Of a stretch of 64,000 bases of DNA, positions 1 to 8,463 are shown one piece after another. The DNA comes from Amycolatopsis sacchari (GTDB lineage: Bacteria; Actinomycetota; Actinomycetes; Mycobacteriales; Pseudonocardiaceae). The stretch lies in the NCBI RefSeq assembly GCF_900114035.1, contig NZ_FORP01000016.1, positions 62,001-126,000 on the forward strand, given 5' to 3'. The notes under the pieces were generated by a model. It had not been told where the DNA came from. It worked only from the letters and a program-made list of their open reading frames with translations, and made no database searches. A program made the position numbers and the translations under genes. Each line of letters opens with the position of its first letter. The first letter of the stretch is position 1.

Positions 1-263
1 TCGCGGGCCCCGGTGCGATCGCGGCGACCATCGTGTTCGTGCGCGAGGCGTCCGGGCACTTCGGCGCGTACGTGGCACTGGCGCTCGCGATCGTCGTCGT
101 GCACCTCGTGCTGTTCCTGTGCATGCAGTACTCCGGCCTGGTCATCCGGCTGATCAGGGAAAGCGGCATCCTGCTGCTGGCGAAGATCGCGGGTCTGCTG
201 CTGGCCGCGATCGCCGTCGAACTCGTGGCGAACTCCGTGCGCGGGTTCATCGCGGGGGCCTGA
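1..263 (+). CDS. MarC-family integral membrane protein, 3' end only
   Basis: Reading frame 3 is open from the first base to TGA at 261-263 and gives the last ~86 residues of a membrane protein. It begins with an AGPGAIAATIV stretch, typical of the second half of MarC/UPF0056 proteins (the GPG loop before a helix). Two hydrophobic segments follow, one after VFVREASGHFG and one near the C terminus (GILLLAKIAGLLLAAIAVEL). MarC proteins are inner-membrane proteins of uncertain transport role; the old link to multiple antibiotic resistance is not well supported. The 5' half lies outside the window, so start and length cannot be judged. Confidence 0.75.
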   Translation, partial: AGPGAIAATIVFVREASGHFGAYVALALAIVVVHLVLFLCMQYSGLVIRLIRESGILLLAKIAGLLLAAIAVELVANSVRGFIAGA

Positions 264-264
264 G

Positions 265-270
265 TACGGT
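265..270 (+). promoter_or_regulatory. -10-like TACGGT box, leaderless start of the nuclease gene
   Basis: TACGGT ends 6 nt before the GTG at 277 and there is no Shine-Dalgarno between them. It sits directly after the stop of the preceding gene. The spacing fits a transcript starting at or next to the start codon. Confidence 0.4.
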
Positions 271-276
271 GGTGGC

Positions 277-1134
277 GTGGAACAACTGGGCTTCGAGTTC
301 GCGGTCGAGCCGCGGCGCCTGACGAAGGTCAGCCCGGCGCGGCTGGCGACGTTCGCCGACTGCCCCCGCCGGTACCGGCTGACGTACCTCGACCGGCCGA
401 CGCCGACCCGCACCGGTCCCTGGGCGCACAGCACGCTGGGCGCGGTCGTGCACAACGCGTTGCGCGCCCTGTTCGAGCTGCCGCCGGAGCGGCGCACCCC
501 CGTCCGCGCCGCCCAGCTGGTCAGCGAGCACTGGCAGGACGCGGGGTTCGCGGACGCCGAGCAGGCCGCGACCTACCGGGACCGCGCCAAGACGTGGGTC
601 ATGGAGTACGTCGAGCACAACGACGTCTCCTCGACGCCGATCGGGCTGGAGCGCTGGGTTTCCGCGCCGGTCAACCCCGAGCCGGGGCAGCCGCCGTCGA
701 TGATCATCGAAGGCCGTGCGGACCGCATCGACGAGCGCGGCGCGGAGCTGGTGATCGTCGACTACAAGACCGGCCGCCGCGCGCCGGACGAGTACGAGGC
801 CCGCAGCTCGCAAGCGCTTGCGATGTACGCCGTGGCCGCCGCCCGCACGCTGCGCCGCCCGTGCCGCCGCGTCGAACTGCACCACCTGCCGACGGGGACG
901 GTCGCGGCGGCCGAGCACACGACCGACACCCTGCGCCGCCACCTGTCGCGGGCGGAGGAGACGGCGGAGGACGTGCGCCTGGCGACGGACACCCTGGCCG
1001 CGGGCGGGGACGGTGACGTGCTGTTCCCGGTGAACACGGGCACGCGCTGCTCGTGGTGCGACTTCCGGCCGAGCTGCCCGGAGGGGCAGCAGGCCGCGCC
1101 GCAGGCGAAGCCGTGGGAGCTGCTGGCGCCGTGA
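277..1134 (+). CDS. RecB-family PD-(D/E)XK nuclease with Fe-S cysteine cluster
   Basis: A 285-residue single-domain nuclease of the RecB/Cas4-like superfamily. The first conserved Cys is in FADCPRRYRL (about residue 29). The nuclease core GRADRID...IVDYKTG has the catalytic Asp-X-Lys near residues 162-164. Three more Cys lie near the C terminus in CSWCDFRPSC (about 258-267), together making a 4Fe-4S staple as in AddB/Cas4 enzymes. No helicase domain is present. The GTG start is chosen because TACGGT lies 6 nt upstream and the N terminus then matches the family's length. It likely acts on DNA ends or single strands in repair; no cas gene is nearby, so a Cas4 role is unlikely. It is not linked to the AdnAB pair 36 kb downstream. 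Confidence 0.85.
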   Translation: MEQLGFEFAVEPRRLTKVSPARLATFADCPRRYRLTYLDRPTPTRTGPWAHSTLGAVVHNALRALFELPPERRTPVRAAQLVSEHWQDAGFADAEQAATYRDRAKTWVMEYVEHNDVSSTPIGLERWVSAPVNPEPGQPPSMIIEGRADRIDERGAELVIVDYKTGRRAPDEYEARSSQALAMYAVAAARTLRRPCRRVELHHLPTGTVAAAEHTTDTLRRHLSRAEETAEDVRLATDTLAAGGDGDVLFPVNTGTRCSWCDFRPSCPEGQQAAPQAKPWELLAP

Positions 1135-1183
1135 GGGAGCTTGCGAGCGAACCGTTCAGCACCACGTCCGCCGAGGAGGCCGC

Positions 1184-1504
1184 GTGAGTACCGAGGAACT
1201 GCAGGTCGTCGCTGTCGAGGGTGAGCGACCCCGGCGCGGGCGGTGGTGGCGCGGGCTGACGGGCTCACTGGCCGCCGGCCTGGCGGGGCTCGCCGTGATC
1301 GTGCTGGGCGCCGGCGTCGTGAGCGCGCTGCTGGGTGCGCCGGGGCCCGGGGTGTGGCTGCTGGTCGGGCATCCCGTGGCGGCCGTGCTCGCGTTGGCAG
1401 CGCAGCGTTTCGCCGACCGCCGTGACGGCGCCGTGGCGGGTGTCGCCGGAGCTGTCGTCGTCGTGGTGGTGCTGCTGGCGCTGTGGCTGTTCTGGTGGGG
1501 CTAG
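1184..1504 (+). CDS. Small hypothetical membrane protein
   Basis: A 106-residue protein starting at GTG. After a short basic N-terminal segment (RPRRGRWWRG) it has three predicted membrane segments, roughly residues 27-50, 56-72 and 80-104, ending with LLALWLFWWG. No conserved motif that I recognise. Its stop overlaps the stop of the convergent hydrolase by two bases. Function unknown. Confidence 0.6.
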   Translation: MSTEELQVVAVEGERPRRGRWWRGLTGSLAAGLAGLAVIVLGAGVVSALLGAPGPGVWLLVGHPVAAVLALAAQRFADRRDGAVAGVAGAVVVVVVLLALWLFWWG

Positions 1505-2340
1505 CGCCAGGACCGCCAGACGGGGAGCAGGACGTCGAGCAGACCGCGCGGGTTCTCCGTGTTGGGGGAGTGCGCGGCGTTCGGCACCAGCGCGAACGGG
1601 GCGCCGAGGCGTGCGGCCATGTCCTGCTGGGAAGCGACGCTCCACGCGTCGTCGCCCTCGCCCGCCACGACGAGCGCGGGCACGTCGCGCTCGCGCAGCG
1701 TTTCCGCGAGTGACGCGACGAGATCGGGTTCGTGGCGCAGGCCGTCGGCCATGCCCAGCAGTCCCTGGGGGCTGGAGGAGACGAACCGGTTGCGGTAGAA
1801 CTCCTTCAGTTCCGCTGGCATCGGGAGCTGTGCGTACATCTCCTCGCGTGTGGCGTACGCGGCCTCGATGCCCTGCCGGCGCAGCAGCGGTTCGCCGAGG
1901 CTGAGCGCTGTGCGGCGAGGGCCGTCGGGGAGCGCGGCCGGTCCGCTGTCCATGAGTGTCAGCCCGGCGACCGGCGCGCCCGCGAGCACCGCGGCCCGTG
2001 CGACGAGGCCACCGTACGAGTGGCCCAGCAGCAGCACCGGTTTTCCGTCGGCGGCCAGGTGTTCGACCACGCCGGCCACGACCCGGCCGAGCGGGGCGGG
2101 CAGGTACGCGGACTCGTCTTCGGGGCCGGGCGATTCGTACTGCCCCGGCAGGTCGATCGCGACCGTGCGGAACCCGGCTTCGGCCATGCCGTCCAGCACG
2201 GGTGCGAAGTCCTCTTTGGACCCGGTGTAGCCGGGCACCAGCAGCGCGACGGCGTCGCCGGGCTTCTTCGTGACGAGCGCGGCGAGCGGGCCGGGCAGGT
2301 CGACGCGCTCGGCGGCGTGCGGGGTCAGCGGCCCGGTCAT
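1501..2340 (-). CDS. Alpha/beta hydrolase
   Basis: A 279-residue alpha/beta-fold hydrolase. The nucleophile elbow is GHSYGG with Ser near residue 108, preceded by the oxyanion-strand motif LLVPGYTGSKEDF. A C-terminal His lies in NAAHSPNTE, and an acid in VVAGEGDDAW. Start ATG at 2340 overlaps the stop of the PQQ-propeller gene (ATGA), so the two are probably translated together. Substrate cannot be inferred. Last gene of the DEAD helicase - PQQ protein - hydrolase transcription unit. Confidence 0.8.
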   Translation of the reverse strand: MTGPLTPHAAERVDLPGPLAALVTKKPGDAVALLVPGYTGSKEDFAPVLDGMAEAGFRTVAIDLPGQYESPGPEDESAYLPAPLGRVVAGVVEHLAADGKPVLLLGHSYGGLVARAAVLAGAPVAGLTLMDSGPAALPDGPRRTALSLGEPLLRRQGIEAAYATREEMYAQLPMPAELKEFYRNRFVSSSPQGLLGMADGLRHEPDLVASLAETLRERDVPALVVAGEGDDAWSVASQQDMAARLGAPFALVPNAAHSPNTENPRGLLDVLLPVWRSWR

Positions 2341-4676
2341 CGGAGCGCCACCAGCGTCTGGCCGCGCTGTTCGAGGAGGACGGGGCCGATCGCGGCGAGC
2401 CGGACGGGGCCGGTGTAGCCGTGGCGGTCGATGCCGAGGGTGCGGATGGTGGAGCCGTCCTGTTCGTTGAGCACGGCCAGCCCGCCCTGGATCGGCACGA
2501 CGAGCTGGTGGTCGAACAACACGCCCGGCCCGAGCGCGGAGCTGAGTGTCCACTTCGGAGTGAGGTTGTCCCGGGAGAGCGCCACCAGCTTGGAGCCGGT
2601 GAACCAGTACACAGTGGACGGTGTGGACGACGTGACGGGGATCCCGTTGGCCGGGTCGTTCGCGAGGTCCTCGGGCGGCAGGTCGAGCGGGTACGCGGAC
2701 ACCTCGTTGCCGTCGGCGCCGTAGAGCACGAGCTGCTTCTGGTCGGCGAGGGCGACCGCGACGTAGTCGCCGGACATCGCGACGAGGCGGCCGGAGACGC
2801 CGGGCAGCAGCGTGCTGAACGACACCTGGGGCTGGTCGGCGTCCTTGGGGGCGGCGCGGTAGACGGTGAGGCGGTCGCCGGGGTCGCCGGGGCAGCGCTC
2901 GATCACGCCGACGCGGCTGGAGGCCATGGCGACGGAGCCGTAGGTGCAGCCGGTGCGGGGCTGCTTGCCGGGGTTGACCAGCGCGGGGACCTGCCCGTAT
3001 TCGACGGTTTCGACGAGGTCGTCGCGCCAGGTGTTGAGCAGGGTGTGGCCGAAGGCGGTGACGTACGAGCTGTCGGCGACGAGGCCGGCGCCGAGCTGGG
3101 CGCTACCGGTGCGTTGTGCTTCGCGGTGCCCGGTGTCGGGGTCGAGTGCGATGACTTCGCTGCAGCCGGTCTCTCCGCGGAGGCCGTCCTTGCGGAACAG
3201 GGCGACGGCGCGGGACCAGCCCTCGGCGGCGGTGCAGAGCTGCAGGTCGCGGGCGTAGCGCCAGCGGACCTGCCCGGTGAGGGGGTCGCGCCCGGCGAGT
3301 TCGCCGCCGTCGGCGGTGACGACGGACTTGCCCGCGGCGATCGGTTCTGGGGCGGCGCCGCTCGGTGCCTGCCAGAGCTCGCTGAGCTGGGCGGGGACGG
3401 CGGCGGGGACTTCGGGCAGGGCGGGAGCGGGGCCGGCGGTCTCGGAGATCGTGGCGCGGCTCTCGCTGTTCGCCCAAACGGTGACACCCACGGCGACGAC
3501 GGCGACCGCGATGAGCACGGCGATGACCTTGTCGCGGGGCCTGCTCCAGGGCGAACGGCGGGCGCGCTGGACGTGCCGGCGGGGCTGGCTGCGGACGATC
3601 GGGGCGGCGCCGGAGGCCGCGGCAAGGACATCCTCGACGCCGATGATGTCGGTGGCGTCGGGATCGTCGGACCGGCGCCGGTGCCGCCCAGAGCCGGGCC
3701 GGGCGTCGGGGGTGAGCGTGACGGGGCGGAGGTTGTCCCGGGTGCCGAGGGCGTGCTTGGGCTCCCGGGGGGAGGTCGGGGCTTCGGCTGGGGTGGCTGG
3801 GGTGGCAGCTTCAGCGGTGGTGGCCGCCGAGGTGCCGGTGGTGGGTGCGGCGACGTCGGAGGCAGGGGTGGTTGGTCCGGCTCCGGGGGAGACGGGACCC
3901 TCGGGCAGGGTGGCCGCGGTGCCAGGTTCAGCGATGGTGGCCTCAGGGGCGGAATCCTCCGCCTGGATCCCAGGGCCTTCCGCTGGAGTTTCGGCGCGTC
4001 CCGCCGCCTGCGCGGTAGTTGCCGGAGTTTGGGCGGTCTCCGGCCTCGAGGGCTCCATTGGAGCCTCGGCACCTTCGTCTGCAGGCGCGGGAGCCTGGGC
4101 GGTCTCCGGCCTTGAGCGCTCAGCCGCCTCGGCCGAAGGGGTGGCAAGGGCCGGAGCCTGGGCGCTTTCAGGCGCCTGCGGCTCCGAGACCACCGCCGTG
4201 GGACCGGCCACCTCCGGCCCAGAGGTCGCCTTGGTCTTCGGGGCCGTCGCTGGAGCCGAAGCCTCGGGCCCTTCCGCCTCCGGAGCCGAAGCTCCGGGCC
4301 CCTCCGTTTCCGGGGCGGAAGTCGCCGGGCGCTCGGCACCTTCCGAGCCTGAAGCCGCCGGGGGGTGTGCTTTCGGACCCGAAGCCTCGGGCCCCTCCAC
4401 CTCCGGGCCTGAAGCCTCGGGCTCAGAGGTCGCCGTGGTCTCCGCGGCAGCCGCCGGACCTGGAGCCTCGGGTCCCTCCGCCTTCGGCCCCGAAGGCTCC
4501 GGAGCCGAAGCTCCGGGCCCCTCCGCTTCCGGATCCGAAGCCGCCGGGGGTGGCTTGGGCAGTGACGGTTCAGCCGTCGACGGTGCGGTTGGTTCGGGGG
4601 GACCGCCGCGCTGGGCGGTCTCCTCCTGGCGCTCGTCGTGGTTCGACGTACCCTCGGCGGGCTCCCTCACCTGCAC
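2337..4676 (-). CDS. Membrane-anchored PQQ-like beta-propeller protein with long Ala/Pro/Glu-rich N-terminal region
   Basis: 779 residues in three parts. Residues 1 to ~370 are low-complexity, dominated by repeats of the type EAEGPGASAPE and PEASGPE, and lack hydrophobic segments. One membrane helix lies at about 380-402 (VIAVLIAVAVVAVGVTVW). The C-terminal ~350 residues resemble a PQQ-type beta-propeller, with blade motifs such as DPLTGQVRWRY and ALDPDTGHREA. Topology: disordered cytoplasmic tail, single helix, extracytoplasmic propeller. It lies just downstream of the DEAD-box helicase and overlaps the hydrolase start, the same order as Rv3211-Rv3212 in mycobacteria (from memory). GTG at 4676 or at 4670 could be the start. 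Possible envelope assembly or binding role; unproven. Confidence 0.8.
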   Translation of the reverse strand: MQVREPAEGTSNHDERQEETAQRGGPPEPTAPSTAEPSLPKPPPAASDPEAEGPGASAPEPSGPKAEGPEAPGPAAAAETTATSEPEASGPEVEGPEASGPKAHPPAASGSEGAERPATSAPETEGPGASAPEAEGPEASAPATAPKTKATSGPEVAGPTAVVSEPQAPESAQAPALATPSAEAAERSRPETAQAPAPADEGAEAPMEPSRPETAQTPATTAQAAGRAETPAEGPGIQAEDSAPEATIAEPGTAATLPEGPVSPGAGPTTPASDVAAPTTGTSAATTAEAATPATPAEAPTSPREPKHALGTRDNLRPVTLTPDARPGSGRHRRRSDDPDATDIIGVEDVLAAASGAAPIVRSQPRRHVQRARRSPWSRPRDKVIAVLIAVAVVAVGVTVWANSESRATISETAGPAPALPEVPAAVPAQLSELWQAPSGAAPEPIAAGKSVVTADGGELAGRDPLTGQVRWRYARDLQLCTAAEGWSRAVALFRKDGLRGETGCSEVIALDPDTGHREAQRTGSAQLGAGLVADSSYVTAFGHTLLNTWRDDLVETVEYGQVPALVNPGKQPRTGCTYGSVAMASSRVGVIERCPGDPGDRLTVYRAAPKDADQPQVSFSTLLPGVSGRLVAMSGDYVAVALADQKQLVLYGADGNEVSAYPLDLPPEDLANDPANGIPVTSSTPSTVYWFTGSKLVALSRDNLTPKWTLSSALGPGVLFDHQLVVPIQGGLAVLNEQDGSTIRTLGIDRHGYTGPVRLAAIGPVLLEQRGQTLVALR

Positions 4677-4709
4677 TTCTCCCGTGATCGGCGCGACTGG
4701 CGTCCTCGC

Positions 4710-6431
4710 TCAGTCTGCCGAAGCAGGCGTATCGGATGCGTTTGCCGCGCCGGAGCGGCGACGACGCCTCCGCCTTGCGGGGCGCTCCGGGTTCTCACCG
4801 CCCGCTTCACGCTCGGCCGACGGCGGAGCCGTCTCGCCACTGCGCGTCCGCACCCGGCGGCGCGTCGCGGGGCGCTCCTCCGCCGAGTCCGAAGCGGCAG
4901 CCGAACCCGCGCCAGCAGCCGAGCCGGAAGCACCCGAACCCGCGCCCGAGGCCGAGCCGGAAGCACCCGAGCCCGCCCCAGCATCACTCGATCCGGTCTT
5001 CGCGGCGGCGTCCGCGGCCTCGACGGCCTCCGCCGCGGCCGCGCCACCGCGCGTCCGGCGGCGCTTGCGCGTCCGCGGCGCCGGGGACTCCGGACCGCGG
5101 CGCTTCCGGCCGCCCATCTTCTCCTCCGGCTCGGCCGCCAGCCCGGCCCGCGTCCGCTTGCCCAGCGGCAGCCTGCCGGTCGCGTCCTCCGGGATGTCGA
5201 GGTCCGTGAACAGGTGCTTCGACGTCGAGTAGGTCTCCACCGGCTCCGGGATGTCCAGGCCGAGCGTGTCGGAGATCAGCTTCCAGCGCGCTTCCTCGTC
5301 CCAGTCGACGAGGGTGATCGCGACACCCGTCTTGCCCGCGCGGCCCGTGCGGCCGATGCGGTGCACGTACGTCTTCTCGTCCTCGGGCGTCTGGTAGTTG
5401 ATCACGTGCGTGACGTCGTCCACGTCGATGCCGCGCGCCGCCACGTCGGTGGCCACCAGCACGTCGACCTTGCCCGACCGGAACGCCCGCAGCGCCTGCT
5501 CACGCGCACCCTGGCCGAGGTCACCGTGCACGGCCGCCGCCGCGAAACCCCGCTCGCTGAGGTCGTCGGCCACCTTCTGCGCCGTGCGCTTGGTGCGGGT
5601 GAAGACCATCGTCAGCCCGCGGTCCTTCGCCTGCAGCACACGGGCGAGCAGCTCCGGCTTGTCCAGCGAGTGCGCCCGGTAGACGAACTGGGTGGTGCGC
5701 TCGTGCACGGCACCGGCGTCGTTCTCCTCCGCGCGGATGTGCGTCGGGCGGTTCAGGAACGTGCGGGCCAGCGTGATGATCGGGCCGGGCATCGTCGCCG
5801 AGAACAGCATCGTCTGCCGCTCCTCGGGCACCATGCCGAGGATGCGCTCGATGTCGGGCAGGAAGCCCAGGTCGAGCATCTCGTCGGCCTCGTCCAGCAC
5901 CAGCGCGCGGACCTTGCCCAGCACGAGGTGCCGCTGCTCGGCGAGGTCCAGCAGCCGGCCGGGGGTGCCGATCACCAGGTCGACGCCCTTGCGCAGCGCG
6001 TCGATCTGCTGCTCGTAGGGGCGCCCGCCGTAGATGGCGAGCGTGCGGATGCCGAGGTACTTGCCCGCGTCCTGGAGGTCGTGCGCGACCTGGACGCACA
6101 GCTCACGGGTCGGCACCACGACCAGCGCCTGCGGCGTGCCGTCACCCGGAGTGGTGATGCGCTGGAGCAGCGGGACGCCGAAGCCCAGCGTCTTGCCCAT
6201 GCCCGTGCGGGCCTGGCCGATGAGGTCCTCGCCCGCCATCGCGAGCGGCAGCGTCAGCGCCTGGATGGCGAAGGTGCGCTCGATACCGGCCTCGGCCAGC
6301 GCGCGCACGATCTCGGGACGCACCTCGAACTCGGCGAAGGTCGGGTTCTCCGGCTTGACCTCGGCGCCCGCCTGCAGCGGGTGCGAGGTGTCGGTGGCCG
6401 GCACGCCGCTCTCGCTGTGCTCGAGGGCCAC
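4710..6431 (-). CDS. DEAD-box ATP-dependent RNA helicase with basic low-complexity tail
   Basis: A complete DEAD-box helicase: Q motif region (FAIQALTLPLA), motif I ARTGMGKT (Met where Thr or Ser is usual), PTRELCVQ, GTPGRLLD, DEAD near residue 180, SAT, TRTKRTAQ, ATDVAARGID and HRIGRTGRAG. The last ~145 residues are Ala/Gly/Ser/Glu-rich with Arg clusters (GRKRRGPES, RRRRRRSGAA), a typical RNA-binding tail. Start is uncertain. GTG at 6431 is the conventional choice; GTG at 6578 would add 49 residues unlike the family; CTG at 6473 has the best Shine-Dalgarno (GAGAGGCG). Acts in RNA unwinding, ribosome assembly or mRNA decay. Heads an operon with the PQQ-propeller protein. Confidence 0.9.
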   Translation of the reverse strand: MALEHSESGVPATDTSHPLQAGAEVKPENPTFAEFEVRPEIVRALAEAGIERTFAIQALTLPLAMAGEDLIGQARTGMGKTLGFGVPLLQRITTPGDGTPQALVVVPTRELCVQVAHDLQDAGKYLGIRTLAIYGGRPYEQQIDALRKGVDLVIGTPGRLLDLAEQRHLVLGKVRALVLDEADEMLDLGFLPDIERILGMVPEERQTMLFSATMPGPIITLARTFLNRPTHIRAEENDAGAVHERTTQFVYRAHSLDKPELLARVLQAKDRGLTMVFTRTKRTAQKVADDLSERGFAAAAVHGDLGQGAREQALRAFRSGKVDVLVATDVAARGIDVDDVTHVINYQTPEDEKTYVHRIGRTGRAGKTGVAITLVDWDEEARWKLISDTLGLDIPEPVETYSTSKHLFTDLDIPEDATGRLPLGKRTRAGLAAEPEEKMGGRKRRGPESPAPRTRKRRRTRGGAAAAEAVEAADAAAKTGSSDAGAGSGASGSASGAGSGASGSAAGAGSAAASDSAEERPATRRRVRTRSGETAPPSAEREAGGENPERPARRRRRRRSGAANASDTPASAD

Positions 6432-6802
6432 CGGGTCGGTTTCTGTTCGGTTGGGGGAAGTGCTCGCGGTCAGTGTGATCGCCTCTCTCGTACCAGCGCG
6501 CACAGCCTGGTCGGATCTCGGCACTCGACCGCGGAATCGTTCGGCCGGCGGGAATGCCGCAAAAAGGCTTGCACGCACACTGTGTTGTCCGAGCCGCTTC
6601 CGAACGCGGCCCGATAATCCGCCCCACAGCGGCGTCGTCCCAGGTGGAAGGCACTGTGCCTCTCGGACGGGCGCACTGTCGCCGGAGCGGAAGCTCCGTC
6701 AATACACCGACTATTGTACCGGCCGCCCCCCTGGCCTCGGCATTTCGGTCCGGCGTGTCCACGTGGGATTGGTCTCTTCCAGTGGCGACTAGGCTCACGG
6801 CC
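6432..6802. other. Divergent intergenic region between helicase and ferritin-like gene
   Basis: This 371-bp stretch holds the promoters of two divergent genes and possibly the extended N terminus of the helicase (see its entry). Around 6697-6720 it becomes AT-richer (gtcaatacaccgactattgt). On the minus strand this contains TACAAT and TTGACG, candidate promoter elements for the helicase at a long leader distance. No convincing additional ORF or RNA gene seen. Confidence 0.35.
6790..6795 (+). promoter_or_regulatory. -10-like TAGGCT box, leaderless start
   Basis: TAGGCT is followed by 7 nt and the GTG at 6803. No ribosome binding site is visible, consistent with leaderless transcription of the ferritin-like gene. 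Confidence 0.4.
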
Positions 6803-7450
6803 GTGACCACCCAGATCAGTGAAGGTGTCGTCGACCTGCTCGGGGTCGTCGCCTACGGTGAGCTGTCCGCATTCGATCGGATGGCGGAAGACGCCCGCAC
6901 CGCGCCCACCCTGTCCGGGCGCGCGGCGCTCGCCTCGATGGCGGCCGCGGAGATCGGGCACTACGAGGTCCTGGCGCGTTACCTCGCCAAGCACGGCGTC
7001 CCGGTGGAGGACGCGATGGCCCCGTTCGTCTCGCACATCGACGCGTGGCACGCCTCCACCGCGCCGAAGTCGTGGCTGGAATCACTGGTCAAGGCGTACG
7101 TCGGGGACGGGCTCGCGGCCGATTTCTACCGCGAGGTCGCCAGCTGGCTCGACGACGAGACGAAGGACCTCGTGCTCACGGTGCTCGACGACACGGGGCA
7201 CTCCGCGTTCGCCGAGCGGGAGGTCGCGGCCGGGATCGAGGCCGACCCCAAGACGAGGGACCGGCTCGCGCTGTGGGGGCGGCGGCTGCTGGGGGAGGCC
7301 CTGACGCAGGCGCAGTACGTCGCGGCGGAACGGGACGGGCTGGCCGAGCTGATCGTGTCCGGTTCGGGTGATCTCGCGGGAATCGCGGCGCTGTTCCGGC
7401 GGTTGCAACAGGGGCACACCAAACGGATGCAGAAGCTGGGGCTCGGATAG
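6803..7450 (+). CDS. Ferritin-like (MiaE-type) di-iron fold protein
   Basis: 215 residues, mostly helical, with a ferritin-like four-helix signature: EL in [28 protein letters not shown] (E..H pair), [12 protein letters not shown] and [14 protein letters not shown]. These E/H residues could bind two irons, as in the tRNA hydroxylase MiaE and its actinobacterial homologues. The GTG start is supported by TAGGCT 7 nt upstream; longer in-frame starts would run through the promoter region. It lies beside the helicase and DUF3107, the same company as Rv3210c in mycobacteria (from memory). Enzymatic role not established. Confidence 0.75.
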   Translation: MTTQISEGVVDLLGVVAYGELSAFDRMAEDARTAPTLSGRAALASMAAAEIGHYEVLARYLAKHGVPVEDAMAPFVSHIDAWHASTAPKSWLESLVKAYVGDGLAADFYREVASWLDDETKDLVLTVLDDTGHSAFAEREVAAGIEADPKTRDRLALWGRRLLGEALTQAQYVAAERDGLAELIVSGSGDLAGIAALFRRLQQGHTKRMQKLGLG

Positions 7451-7495
7451 CCTCTAGGGCAACAAGCGTGACGAAGAGATAGGCGGAGGTCACCC

Positions 7496-7726
7496 GTGGA
7501 GGTCAAGATCGGCATCAAGGACACCCCCCGTGAGCTGGTGGTGTCCAGTGGCCAGACGGCCGAGGAGGTCGAGGCGCTGGTCGCCGACGCGCTGAAGGCC
7601 ACCGACGGCGTCTTCCGCCTCACCGACGAGAAGGGCCGCAAGTTCCTGGTCCCGTCGGACCGGATCGCCTACGTCGAGATCGCCCCGACCGACGTGCGGC
7701 GGGTCGGGTTCGCGGTCGGTTCGTAG
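7496..7726 (+). CDS. DUF3107 domain protein
   Basis: A 76-residue protein matching the short actinobacterial DUF3107 family over its whole length: VKIGIKDTPREL at the start, a helix with EEVEALVADAL, and KFLVPSDRIAYVEI near the end. GTG start with aggcggag upstream (a Shine-Dalgarno-like GGAG 9 nt away). Function unknown; in mycobacteria it lies beside a TetR gene and the DUF3152/moeZ genes, as here within 7 kb. Confidence 0.85.
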   Translation: MEVKIGIKDTPRELVVSSGQTAEEVEALVADALKATDGVFRLTDEKGRKFLVPSDRIAYVEIAPTDVRRVGFAVGS

Positions 7727-7734
7727 TCCGGCTT

Positions 7735-8430
7735 TCACCGCACACGAGGGACGCTCCCGCTCCGGCGGGGGCGTCCCTCGTGCGTTGACCGGGTGCGGAT
7801 GGCCGTGAGCTGCGCCGACGTGGCGCCGCCGGCCAGGAGGAGGCCTGCCGGGTCGAGCCCGTCGAGGGTGGCGCGGACGGCTCCCGCGAGGGTGCTGCCG
7901 TGGTGGCGCAGCGCGGCTTCGATCAGCGGGGCCTGGTGCGGCGCCGCGGACCGGGCTGCCCGCAGGTAGTCGGCGACGATCGCCGCCGGTTCGACGTCGG
8001 CGAGTGCGAGCAGGAGCAGTGCGACCAGGCCGGTCCGGTCGCGGCCCAGGCCGCAGTGGAACAGCACGCCGCCTGGCCTGGCCTCGGCGAGAGCGGCGAT
8101 CGCGGCGGCGCAGCGTTCCGGCTTCCGCGCCAGGAACAGCGGGTAGTACAGCGGGCTCCCGTCACGGCCCTCGCGCCGGACCTGGCGCCAGAACTCCACG
8201 TCGGCCACGTCGTCGAGGGGCACGTGCACGAGGTCCATGCCCGGCGCGTCGTACGGCTCGATCTCGTCGTCGTTGCGCAGGTCCACGACGGTGCGGATGC
8301 CGGCTCGACGGGCGCTGCGCCAGTCCGCCCCGGGGCGAAGCGCCGCCGAGCGGAAGAAAGCACCGTGTGCGGTCACGCCCGATCGAGTGGGCAGTCCGCC
8401 GAGGTCGTGGCAGTGGGGGAAGCCGTGCAC
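7735..8430 (-). CDS. Tyrosine-specific protein phosphatase (DSP/PTP superfamily)
   Basis: 231 residues. The active-site loop HCGLGRDRTG has the CX5R signature. Upstream, FRSAALRPGADW and VVDLRNDDEIEPY match bacterial Ser/Tyr phosphatases of the Y_phosphatase3 type. Predicted to remove phosphate from tyrosine or a phospho-substrate in the cytoplasm. GTG start at 8430. The last ~16 codons are encoded within the strong hairpin at 7739-7784, so the C-terminal tail is Arg-rich and probably not functional. Convergent with DUF3107. Confidence 0.85.
   Translation of the reverse strand: MHGFPHCHDLGGLPTRSGVTAHGAFFRSAALRPGADWRSARRAGIRTVVDLRNDDEIEPYDAPGMDLVHVPLDDVADVEFWRQVRREGRDGSPLYYPLFLARKPERCAAAIAALAEARPGGVLFHCGLGRDRTGLVALLLLALADVEPAAIVADYLRAARSAAPHQAPLIEAALRHHGSTLAGAVRATLDGLDPAGLLLAGGATSAQLTAIRTRSTHEGRPRRSGSVPRVR
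7739..7784. terminator. Long hairpin, bidirectional terminator
   Basis: CGCA(CA)CGAGGGACGC and GCGTCCCTCGTGCG form a stem of about 20 bp with one 2-nt bulge and a TCCG loop. It lies 12 bp after the DUF3107 stop and covers the end of the convergent phosphatase gene. There is no long T tract. Confidence 0.6.
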
Positions 8431-8463
8431 CCGGTCAGGTTCGGGCCTGCCCCGGGGGCAAGG

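Noticed and set aside
277-1134. Cas4-like nuclease as a sign of a CRISPR-Cas system
   Set aside because: The RecB-like fold and Fe-S cysteines resemble Cas4, but there are no cas genes and no repeat-spacer array in the window.
2421-4115. Long plus-strand open frame opposite the PQQ-propeller gene
   Set aside because: It is the antisense image of a repetitive high-GC gene; the minus-strand frame has a membrane helix, propeller motifs and operon overlaps.
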